DNA of 64,000 bases from Acidobacteriota bacterium. Lineage in GTDB: Bacteria > Acidobacteriota > Terriglobia > Terriglobales > Acidobacteriaceae. The first letter of the stretch is position 1, and every line of letters starts with the position of its first letter. The notes under the pieces are model-generated. The model had not been told where the DNA came from. It did not search any database and saw only the letters and a list, made by a program, of their open reading frames with translations. Location of the stretch: contig JAKAFB010000008.1 in the NCBI GenBank assembly GCA_021818105.1, forward strand, positions 1 through 64,000. The letters are read 5' to 3'. Of the stretch, positions 25,145 through 32,424 are shown piece after piece. A program made the position numbers and the translations under genes.

Positions 25145-25969
25145 TCAGTTCCAGCGCTTCTTGTCTTCCTGGTCCTCATCGATCACGTGGCCGTTGCCGT
25201 CAAAGCGCACCGTGCGCCCATGCGCGCGCATGTAGACCTCAAATTTCTTGGCGGCCCGGCGGCGCTTCCAGCGGTAGTAACGGTTGCGCAGGCCATACCA
25301 GCTCTCGCTGAGCGCAAAATGGAAGCCACGCCTCGGTGCCAGGCGCAGGTAAAGGTAGCCCGCCAGCGCGCCGCCCAGTTGTGCAAAGGCATATAGCCGC
25401 TGCTCGCCAAACAGCATGGCAATCGCGATGAGGCCGTAGAGGATGGCCATGTACCGTGCCTTGATGCCAATCGCGAAGAACAGCAGAAACTGCACATCGC
25501 CGTAGAGAATGCCAATCGCGACCAGCATTCCAAAGATGCCGCCGAAGCACCCGTACAGCGCAACCGGCAGCAGTGCCATGTTCAGCCCCAGCCCCAGCAC
25601 ATGCAGCAACGTGCCTGCGGCCGCCGTCCCCAGCACAGCCCAGATGTAGAGCCCCGTCACCCAAGAGTCACTGTGATAGCTCTCCAGAAATCCGGCCAGA
25701 AACCACAGCGAAAGCAGCTCAAACAGCGTCCCCAGCAGCGTGGGATGGATCAGGCTATACGTAAGTGGCTGCCAGAGTGCGCCATGCAGAAAGATGCCCG
25801 GCTGAAAGGTGAGCCAACCCGCCAATTGCCCTGTCGATGCCGGCAGCACCAGCCCCGCCAGCGTCAGCACAAAATAGGCCGCCAGGTTCACGATCACCAG
25901 CCGGCGCGTCGCACCGCGAAAATCAGGAAAGGCAAACGGAGTTGAACCCAGCCTTGGCATGGTATTCAC
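25145..25969 (-). CDS. Rhomboid-like membrane protein without catalytic residues
   Basis: This 274-residue protein has about six hydrophobic helices in rhomboid order. The region that normally reads GxSG reads GCFG (residues 140-143), with Phe142 where the nucleophile Ser should be. The AHxGG block reads AQLGG (196-200), so the catalytic His is Gln197. In the TM2 motif HxxxxHxxxN, the second His and the Asn are also replaced (HPTLLGTLFE). The C-terminus is a basic cytoplasmic tail (YYRWKRRRAAKKFEVY). It should therefore be a proteolytically dead rhomboid, perhaps a binding or quality-control factor. It precedes fabD by 54 bases. Confidence 0.78.
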   Translation of the reverse strand: MNTMPRLGSTPFAFPDFRGATRRLVIVNLAAYFVLTLAGLVLPASTGQLAGWLTFQPGIFLHGALWQPLTYSLIHPTLLGTLFELLSLWFLAGFLESYHSDSWVTGLYIWAVLGTAAAGTLLHVLGLGLNMALLPVALYGCFGGIFGMLVAIGILYGDVQFLLFFAIGIKARYMAILYGLIAIAMLFGEQRLYAFAQLGGALAGYLYLRLAPRRGFHFALSESWYGLRNRYYRWKRRRAAKKFEVYMRAHGRTVRFDGNGHVIDEDQEDKKRWN

Positions 25970-26033
25970 AAGGGTAACGTGGAACGCGCGTGGGTGTCAT
26001 GCGGTCCAGCTAAGCTCGCTATGGCAGTGTCCA

Positions 26034-27476
26034 TTAGGGTACAACCACCAGTCCCCGATGTCCCGCAGCATCCACTGTACGCACGCCAAAGATGACGTTG
26101 TCCTTGGAGATGGGCAATGTCACGCTCACAGGCGCGCCCTTGGATGGACGCACCTCTTTCACATACTGCCAGTCCGGCGACGTCGTCATCCGCCACACCA
26201 CCTCGTAGCCCGCATCCGGCGCACCCGCAGGGGGATCCCATGTGAGCTTGGTGTTATTGTCCAGGTCCTCGGTCACAATCTTCACATCCGCCGGTTCGCC
26301 CGGCGAGTCTGCCAGCGTGGCCAGCGTCGCAGCATTCAGCCGCGCCACCTGCGCCACGTAGTTGAAGTCCACAAACTCCAGCAGATCGCCCAGCACCGGC
26401 TTGCCCGAGCCCGCAGGAGGACGCACGATGTTCTGGTGCTGGTGGTTGTAGTCCTCACGCCACTCGGTGAAGCGAACCGCCGCAAAGCCCTCACGATTGA
26501 AGGAGCTGTGGTCGCCACCGCGCAAATAGCGGTCCGGCCGCGACACCAAAAATGCGTGAAAGGCCGCCGGGCCTGAGGCAGCAAAGTATGTCCGCGCCGT
26601 ATCGGCGATGGCCCGAGCCACCTCGCGGCTGGGGGAGTCGTTTTCACCGCCCAACATGAAGATACGCCGCAACTGCTGTGGCGTGGCCCCTGCCGGAACG
26701 CCTTCGGAGAACACGCGCACGCGGTCCTTCATCTGCAACGAATCACCGGGCGTCGTGTTGCCGCCTACAATGTCGTTGTTGAGCACGGCCTCCAGTTGCC
26801 AACCCTCATCGTGCGCCAGCTTGGCCAGGTGGGCTGAGCCAATCAGTCCCTGCTCTTCGCCCGCTACCGCCGCAAAAACAATCGTCGAGGGGAAATGCAG
26901 CTTGCCCAGCGCCCGCGCACACTCCAGCGATACCGCCACTCCTGAAGCATCATCATTTGCGCCTGGAGCCGCCCCGTGGTCGTCCAAAATGTTTAGGTTA
27001 CGCGAGTCATAGTGCCCTGTCACCAGCACCATCCGTTTGGCCTGAGCCGGGTCCGTCCCACGCAGAATTGCATACACATTGGTGATTTTCGTCGGACGCG
27101 GAATCCGATTACCCCAGCGCGCGCTGCTCGCAGGGTCGGCCGTGAACACATCTCGCCGGACTTCCAGGCATCCGCCACAGTCGCGCGAAATAGCCTCAAA
27201 CTGCCCGGCAATCCAGTCTGCCGTACCGTTGATACCCTGGCCCGACGGCAGGTCCGTTTCCATACTGGAAAGTGTGCTCCGCGTCCCGAAACCAACCAGC
27301 GTTTCAATCGTCTGATGAATGTGAGCGGGCTGAATGGCTTTGAGTGCCTGCGCAATAGCTGGGTCGGCAGGCGCAGGGGCCACCGGGGCCGCATGGCGGG
27401 CAAAGTCAGGCTGTGCGCCGCAGGTGGTCGCCGCTATGGCCAGGCCAAACAACAGGATGCTTCGTGAGATTTTCAT
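26034..27476 (-). CDS. Secreted M28-family zinc aminopeptidase
   Basis: This 480-residue exported peptidase has a signal peptide (ILLFGLAIAATTCGAQ). Its M28 core carries zinc ligands in VTGHYDS (His155), GANDDASG (Asp175) and the acidic pair AGEEQG (207-208), followed by a GGENDSP segment. The final 80 residues look like a fibronectin type III module (LTWDPPAGAPDAGYEVVWR), a usual accessory of bacterial M28 proteins. ATG 27476 is preceded by GGAG at 8 bases; a 9-residue longer form has no site. It probably trims peptides outside the cell. Substrate is unknown. Confidence 0.9.
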   Translation of the reverse strand: MKISRSILLFGLAIAATTCGAQPDFARHAAPVAPAPADPAIAQALKAIQPAHIHQTIETLVGFGTRSTLSSMETDLPSGQGINGTADWIAGQFEAISRDCGGCLEVRRDVFTADPASSARWGNRIPRPTKITNVYAILRGTDPAQAKRMVLVTGHYDSRNLNILDDHGAAPGANDDASGVAVSLECARALGKLHFPSTIVFAAVAGEEQGLIGSAHLAKLAHDEGWQLEAVLNNDIVGGNTTPGDSLQMKDRVRVFSEGVPAGATPQQLRRIFMLGGENDSPSREVARAIADTARTYFAASGPAAFHAFLVSRPDRYLRGGDHSSFNREGFAAVRFTEWREDYNHQHQNIVRPPAGSGKPVLGDLLEFVDFNYVAQVARLNAATLATLADSPGEPADVKIVTEDLDNNTKLTWDPPAGAPDAGYEVVWRMTTSPDWQYVKEVRPSKGAPVSVTLPISKDNVIFGVRTVDAAGHRGLVVVP

Positions 27477-27527
27477 GGCATTTTCTCCGCTGCCGGAAGA
27501 CACATCTTGAAGGTCGAATCCAGCCTC

Positions 27528-27556
27528 TTGACCTTGGGGCGGGTACTCCCTAAAAC
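27528..27556 (+). promoter_or_regulatory. Predicted sigma-70-type promoter for the LysW-like operon
   Basis: TTGACC (27528-27533), 17 bases, then TAAAAC (27551-27556) lie in the divergent spacer between the M28 peptidase and the LysW-like gene. The start would be near 27563, giving a leader of about 74 bases with a strong GAGAGGAGG ribosome site. Confidence 0.6.
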
Positions 27557-27636
27557 TAGCGGAGTCGTACCGCGAGGTAACGTCATCCTACAACATGAAA
27601 TCACCATTGCCGTGAAAGGAAAGAGAGGAGGCTGCG

Positions 27637-27831
27637 ATGCCCAGCTGCCCCGAATGTGAAAACGATCTCGACATCGAACTGGACGAAGTAGAAGAAGGCG
27701 ACATCATCGCCTGTGACGAGTGTGGAACTGAATTCGAAATCGTCGGCGTGGATCCGCTGGAATTGACGCGGGTCGATGACGAATTCGATGATGATGAGGA
27801 AGAGTACTTCGATGAGGAGGAAGAAGAGTGA
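27637..27831 (+). CDS. LysW-like acidic zinc-ribbon protein
   Basis: This 64-residue protein has two Cys pairs, CPEC (4-7) and CDEC (26-29), forming a small zinc ribbon. It then has the GVDPLELTRVD stretch that matches the GLDPLEL-type region of LysW amino-group carrier proteins, and an extremely acidic tail ending in five Glu. LysW/ArgW carry a biosynthetic intermediate on a C-terminal Glu in the motif EDWGE. Here the Trp-Gly is missing but a terminal Glu is kept. No LysX ligase, LysZ or LysK lies nearby, so a role in lysine synthesis is not supported here. GGAGG precedes the ATG. The stop overlaps the next start. Confidence 0.72.
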   Translation: MPSCPECENDLDIELDEVEEGDIIACDECGTEFEIVGVDPLELTRVDDEFDDDEEEYFDEEEEE

Positions 27832-28202
27832 AGCTCAACCGCATACGCCTTGCTGCGGGGGTGGTCTTTGCCGCCCTGGCTGCTGGAGTGGTCCCGCTGG
27901 CGCCGGTCTTCGGCCCTCTTGAGGCTGTGGCCCAGAATCTGGGCCAGCGCACCGTCTCCGGCGCCGTCGTGGACGGCAACTCCAACCCTGTGCCTGCCGC
28001 CACCGTCTTCCTCAAGAACCAGAAGACCAAGGCGATCCGCAGCTACACCTCCAGCAAGGATGGCCGCTTCTACTTCGCCCAGGTCAACATGGCTGAAGAC
28101 TACGACTTGTGGGCAGAGAAAGACGGCAGGAAGAGCGCTACCAAGACCGTCAGTTCCTGGGACTCCCGCAAGACTTTTGAAACTGAACTCAAGATGAAGT
28201 AG
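27828..28202 (+). CDS. Secreted carboxypeptidase-regulatory-like domain protein
   Basis: This 124-residue protein starts at GTG 27828, overlapping the stop of the LysW-like gene by 4 bases (GTGA), so the two are translationally coupled. It has a signal peptide (about 1-35, cleaved near AVAQ), then one transthyretin-like/CarboxypepD_reg beta-sandwich: TVSGAVVDGNSNPVPAATVFL, SYTSSKDGRFYF and a final LWAEKDGRKS. Such domains in acidobacteria often stand alone or start TonB-dependent receptors; alone it may bind peptides, sugars or metals outside the cell. Function is not known. Confidence 0.85.
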   Translation: MKLNRIRLAAGVVFAALAAGVVPLAPVFGPLEAVAQNLGQRTVSGAVVDGNSNPVPAATVFLKNQKTKAIRSYTSSKDGRFYFAQVNMAEDYDLWAEKDGRKSATKTVSSWDSRKTFETELKMK

Positions 28203-28254
28203 AGCCGGCAGGCCACCATGCCACGTCATCGCTCAGATGCCGTGGCAAGCCTGC

Positions 28255-29730
28255 TTATCCTTCCAGCTTCTTCGTTACCAGCTCATTCAGCAGCGCCGGG
28301 TTTGCCTGCCCCTTTGATGCCTTCATGACCTGGCCTACAAAGAAGCCCGCCACGGTCTTCTTGCCCGCGCGATACTGCTCCACCTGCTTGGGATTGGCAG
28401 CAATCACCTCGTCAACCATCTTTTCAATCGCCGAGGCATCAGTAATCTGCTGCGGCTTCTCCCGCTCATACACGGCAGGGAAGTCCTCGCTCTTTTCAAA
28501 GCACACATCCAGCAGTTGCTTCAGTTGTTTTGAGCTAATCTTGTCTTCTTCCAGCAAATCGGCGGCCATCACCACGCCCGCCATCGACACTGGCGACTGC
28601 TCCTGCTCCAGCCCCAACGCTTTCAGTCGTCCGCCCAACTCGCTCAGCAGCAGGTTGGCCACGCGCCGCGGACTCTTTGCAGCCTTCGCCGCCGCCTCAA
28701 ACCGGTCGGCAAACTCGCGCGATGCGGTAAGCGTCTGTGCATCCTTTGCACTCAGCGCATACTCGGCAATCATGCGCGTGCGCCGTGCCTCAGGCATTTC
28801 CGGCAGCTTGTTGCGCGTCTCCTCAAGGAATGCCTGCGAGACGATTAGGGGAGGCAAATCCGGCTCAGGAAAGTAGCGATAATCATGCGCCTGTTCCTTT
28901 GACCGCATCGAGTACGTTCGCCCCTCGGCAGCGTTCCACAGCCGCGTCTCTTGCACCACGCTCGCGCCGCTCTCGATAACCTCAATCTGCCGCTCAATCT
29001 CGTACTCCAGCGCCGCGCGAATAAACCGGAAGCTGTTCACATTTTTTACTTCCGCCTTGGTGCCAAACTTCTTCTGCCCTCTAGGACGCACGCTCACATT
29101 TGCGTCGCAGCGCAGCGAACCTTCTTCCATGTTGCAGTCGGAGACGCCCGTATACAGCAGAATCTCCTTCAGCCGCGTCAGGTACTCGAATGCCTCATCC
29201 GGGGTTTGAATATCCGGCTCGCTCACAATCTCCACCAGCGGCGTGCCGCAGCGGTTCAGGTCCAGATACGTCCGCGTGGCCGAGTCCGCAAAGCCGTCGT
29301 GGATACTCTTGCCCGCGTCCTCTTCCATGTGCAGCCGCGTGATACCGATGCGCTTCATCGTGCCATCGGCTGCCGGCACGTCAATCCAGCCATGCTCGGC
29401 AATCGGCTTGTCATACTGCGAAATCTGGTAGCCCTTCGGCAGGTCAGGGTAGAAGTAGTTCTTGCGCGCAAAAATCGAGCGTTCGCGAATCTGACAGTTC
29501 AGCGCCAGCGCGGCCAGTGTTGCATACTCCACGGCCTTCGCATTCAGCACAGGCAGCGCCCCCGGCAGCCCCAGGCACACCGGGCAGATATTCGTATTCG
29601 GGGCCGAACCGAATTGATTGGCGCAACTGCAAAATGCCTTCGTTGAGGTCAGCAGTTGCACATGCACTTCAAGCCCGATAACGGGCTCATACTTGGCCAT
29701 GATTTCAGGCGAAAGCGCTGTGGCAGGCAT
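28255..29730 (-). CDS. gatB: Aspartyl/glutamyl-tRNA amidotransferase subunit B
   Basis: This 491-residue kinase/amidase partner of GatA and GatC converts misacylated Glu-tRNA-Gln (and Asp-tRNA-Asn) to the correct forms. The EPVIGLEVHVQL start is the signature. The catalytic domain shows PDLPKGYQISQYD and RLHMEEDAGKS, and the C-terminal YqeY-like tail (residues about 345-491) binds tRNA and contains AGKKTVAGFFVGQVMKASKGQANP. The start could also be the internal Met at residue 11 (29700), giving the more common MAKYEPVIG; neither has a strong ribosome site. gatA and gatC are not in the window, so this is a split arrangement. Confidence 0.95.
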   Translation of the reverse strand: MPATALSPEIMAKYEPVIGLEVHVQLLTSTKAFCSCANQFGSAPNTNICPVCLGLPGALPVLNAKAVEYATLAALALNCQIRERSIFARKNYFYPDLPKGYQISQYDKPIAEHGWIDVPAADGTMKRIGITRLHMEEDAGKSIHDGFADSATRTYLDLNRCGTPLVEIVSEPDIQTPDEAFEYLTRLKEILLYTGVSDCNMEEGSLRCDANVSVRPRGQKKFGTKAEVKNVNSFRFIRAALEYEIERQIEVIESGASVVQETRLWNAAEGRTYSMRSKEQAHDYRYFPEPDLPPLIVSQAFLEETRNKLPEMPEARRTRMIAEYALSAKDAQTLTASREFADRFEAAAKAAKSPRRVANLLLSELGGRLKALGLEQEQSPVSMAGVVMAADLLEEDKISSKQLKQLLDVCFEKSEDFPAVYEREKPQQITDASAIEKMVDEVIAANPKQVEQYRAGKKTVAGFFVGQVMKASKGQANPALLNELVTKKLEG

Positions 29731-29803
29731 AGTTGCATTCTAGCGCGAGGGGGCCGGCAACTCGCCCGCCCTGCACTCGCACACACAACGCGTCCTGTAT
29801 GCC

Positions 29804-30736
29804 TTACTCCGACGGGTCCTCCGCCGTGAACGGAGAGCAGCACGGATTCTCTGTCGCATGGAAGTTCATCAGTTCCAGTCGTATGTCATCCGGATCATAC
29901 AGGTTGAACTGGCCCTTGCCGTCGCGCCCAATCTGCGTGTGTGCGTCGTGCCTGCCGGTCAGCCGATTGCCTGCCTCCAGCACCTTGTACGCGACATCCA
30001 CTGACTTCACGCCAATTGAAAGATGATCCAGCACGCCCAGTTGACGCTGCGTCATCGTCGCCGGGATCCCCGAGCCTGACGGCCCGCTCGTCAGCATGTA
30101 CTCCAGCCAGTCGTGCCCATCCGGCACCTGCTGGCTCACCCAGTCCAGCTTGCCCTCCTGCATGCCGCCGAACCAGTACGGCCTGAAGCCCAGAATGTTG
30201 CGATAAAACGTATCTTCCTGCTCCCGGCTGTGCACCATGATGCCCACGTGGATGATGTGCGTGCCAATCGCGTTCGGCGCGTCCGGCGCCTTGGGATGCG
30301 CCGGCGGCTGCACAAACTCAACCTTGTTGCCTTCCGGGTCCAGCACCGTGAACCACTTGCTGCCGTCAGAACCGCGCATCGCCAGTGACGGCGTCTTCCA
30401 GCCCCGGGCCGCCAGATATTTGAGCATGCGCTCGACGTTGCTCACGTTGTAGGCAGTGTGATCCAGCCGGTTGATGCCCGCTCCTGCCGGCAACGGCAGC
30501 ACCTCGACGAACTGCGTGGCGCTCAACGCGTACCGCACGCCTGCCGGATTCTCCGGGTCAGGCTGCTTTGATGCTCCGATGATGTCCTTGTAGTAGTGTT
30601 CCGTCGCCGCCGGGTCTGACGTGTACACCGCCAGATGTGAAATCCCCGTAATCTTCGGGCGCGACATCTCAGTCTGCGCAGTTGCGGTAAGAGTGACAAT
30701 GGCCAGAAAAGCCGCGGCCAGGGTTCTTGCAAACAT
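29804..30736 (-). CDS. Secreted two-domain VOC (glyoxalase/dioxygenase fold) protein
   Basis: This 310-residue protein has a signal peptide (MFARTLAAAFLAIVTLTATAQ). Two vicinal-oxygen-chelate modules follow. The first (ITGISHLAVYTSDPAATEHYYKDIIG) includes WFTVLDPEGNKVEFVQ; the second (HIIHVGIMVHSREQEDTFYRNILGF) includes DHLSIGVKSVD and ends in LYDPDDIRLELM. VOC proteins use His/Glu metal ligands; candidates are His in SHLAVY and Glu in VEFVQ. Export is unusual for this fold. ATG 30736 was chosen for the signal peptide and a GAGG site 7 bases upstream. Substrate is unknown. It is divergent from the M20 peptidase gene. Confidence 0.85.
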   Translation of the reverse strand: MFARTLAAAFLAIVTLTATAQTEMSRPKITGISHLAVYTSDPAATEHYYKDIIGASKQPDPENPAGVRYALSATQFVEVLPLPAGAGINRLDHTAYNVSNVERMLKYLAARGWKTPSLAMRGSDGSKWFTVLDPEGNKVEFVQPPAHPKAPDAPNAIGTHIIHVGIMVHSREQEDTFYRNILGFRPYWFGGMQEGKLDWVSQQVPDGHDWLEYMLTSGPSGSGIPATMTQRQLGVLDHLSIGVKSVDVAYKVLEAGNRLTGRHDAHTQIGRDGKGQFNLYDPDDIRLELMNFHATENPCCSPFTAEDPSE

Positions 30737-30851
30737 GGTGCACCTCACAGTGTCCGGCGAGTACACATTAAATCGATTTGATAAGGGGTGTAAACCGAGC
30801 ACTGGCAGGGCCCCATGCCAATCCACTCCCCTTACGCCGTACAATGCGCTC

Positions 30852-32309
30852 ATGCGTCGCCAAAATTTCTTAACCATCTTTGTCTTGCTCGTCTTCACCG
30901 CTTGCCTTGGCTTGTCCGCACCAGCCCAGTCCTCGCTCCCCACAGCCTCTGCTGCTGATCGTGCCGAGGCCCGCGAAATCTTCAAGCAGCTCATCGAGAT
31001 CAACACCACTGACACCCCGCAGGGCAATGTGACCACAGCCACCGAGGCCATGCGCAAGCGCTTCCTCGACGCCGGTTTCGCCCCCGAGGACGTGCATCTG
31101 CTTGGTCCCGACCCGCGCAAGATGAACCTCGTCGTCCGCTATCGCTCCGCTGGTCAGCCGGACGAAAAGCCGGTTCTCTTCCTCTGCCATGTGGATGTGG
31201 TGCAGGCCCTTCGCTCCGACTGGCACACCGACCCCTTCCAGTTCATCGAGAAGAACGGCTACTACTACGGCCGTGGTACGCAGGACATGAAGGACTCCGA
31301 TGCCGCGCTCGTCGCCACCTTCCTGCGCCTCCATCGCGAGGGATACAAGCCCAAACGCGATCTCATCCTTGCCCTCACCGCGGATGAGGAAGGTGGCAAG
31401 TTCAATGGCCCGAAGTGGCTCCTGGAGAACCATCGCGACCTCGTCGATGCGGCCTTCGTCATCAATCCCGACGCGGGCGGCATTGAACTCGACCATGGCC
31501 GCGCCGTGGTTGCCGACGTCGAAGCCACTGAGAAGGTCTACGCCGACTATCAGGTCACGGCGACCAATCCCGGCGGGCACAGCTCCCGCCCGCGCCCGGA
31601 CAACGCCATCTACGAGTTGATGGCCGCGCTCAACAAGCTTGCTGCCTACTCCTTCCCATTCGAGATGAATCCGGTTACACGCACCTATTTTGAGAATCTC
31701 GCCAAGGTTGAAACCGGCCAGACCGCTGCGGACATTCGCGCCATCCTCGCCACGCCGCCGGACATGGCCGCCGCCGCGCGCCTCAGCACCGAACCCAGCT
31801 TCTACTCCAACTTCCGCACCACCTGCGTAGCCACGCGCCTGAGCGGCGGCCACGCCAACAACGCCCTGCCGCAAACCGCCCAGGCCAACGTCAACTGCCG
31901 CATCTTTCCCGGCCACTCGCCGGAGGAAATCCGCCAGCAGCTCTTCAAGCTCTTCGACGATCCCAAGCTCACCGTGAAGTATGTCTCTGATGCAGGCGTC
32001 GTCTCCGACGTTGCGCCCGACCGCAAGGCAATCGTGCCGCCGCCGCCCATCAAGGCAGTCTTCGATCCGCTCACGCGCATTACGCAGCAGATCTGGCCCG
32101 GTGTGCCCGTCACGCCCGTCATGGAAAACGGCGCGACAGACTCCATCTATTTCGCGCAGGCCGGCATCCCCTCCTACGGCTACTCTGCCATTGCGCTGGA
32201 GCGCGACGACGACCGCGCCCACGGTCAGGACGAGCGTCTGCCCGTTGACTCCTACTGGAAGTCGCTGGACTTTTTCTATGCCTTCACCAAGGCGCTCGGC
32301 GGCGAGTAA
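30852..32309 (+). CDS. Secreted M20-family metallopeptidase
   Basis: This 485-residue protein has a signal peptide (NFLTIFVLLVFTACLGLSAPAQ). M20 zinc ligands are clear: HVDVV (His113, Asp115), GTQDMKD (Asp145) and ADEEGG with the catalytic and metal Glu179-Glu180. The dimerisation domain has the NPGGHSSRPRPDNAIYEL motif, and a distal metal His follows near the C-terminus (DRAHGQDER). It is likely a carboxypeptidase or dipeptidase acting in the periplasm. The ATG at 30852 has no clear ribosome site. TACAAT (30839-30844) just 7 bases before it suggests a near-leaderless transcript; weak evidence. Confidence 0.9.
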   Translation: MRRQNFLTIFVLLVFTACLGLSAPAQSSLPTASAADRAEAREIFKQLIEINTTDTPQGNVTTATEAMRKRFLDAGFAPEDVHLLGPDPRKMNLVVRYRSAGQPDEKPVLFLCHVDVVQALRSDWHTDPFQFIEKNGYYYGRGTQDMKDSDAALVATFLRLHREGYKPKRDLILALTADEEGGKFNGPKWLLENHRDLVDAAFVINPDAGGIELDHGRAVVADVEATEKVYADYQVTATNPGGHSSRPRPDNAIYELMAALNKLAAYSFPFEMNPVTRTYFENLAKVETGQTAADIRAILATPPDMAAAARLSTEPSFYSNFRTTCVATRLSGGHANNALPQTAQANVNCRIFPGHSPEEIRQQLFKLFDDPKLTVKYVSDAGVVSDVAPDRKAIVPPPPIKAVFDPLTRITQQIWPGVPVTPVMENGATDSIYFAQAGIPSYGYSAIALERDDDRAHGQDERLPVDSYWKSLDFFYAFTKALGGE

Positions 32310-32324
32310 GCTTCAGCATTTTTC

Positions 32325-32385
32325 GCGCACAAAAACAAATCCCGAACTTCTGAGCGTTTCTTAAGCACATTCAGAAGTTCGGGAT
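32325..32385 (-). terminator. Terminator of the OLD-like gene (perfect 15-bp stem)
   Basis: ATCCCGAACTTCTGA (32339-32353) and its exact complement (32371-32385) form a 15-bp stem around a 17-base loop. On the minus strand the stem is followed by TTGTTTTTG (the A-rich stretch before 32339), so it terminates the OLD-like gene. It may also slow transcripts from the convergent M20 gene. Confidence 0.8.
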
Positions 32386-32424
32386 AACCCGTCCGCCAAA
32401 ATTGCATGAGGTCACACGATTCTT

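Noticed and set aside
24146..25969. Classical fab gene cluster around fabD
   Set aside because: Only fabD with a rhomboid-like gene is here; acpP-fabF is 26 kb away, and fabH and fabG are not in the window.
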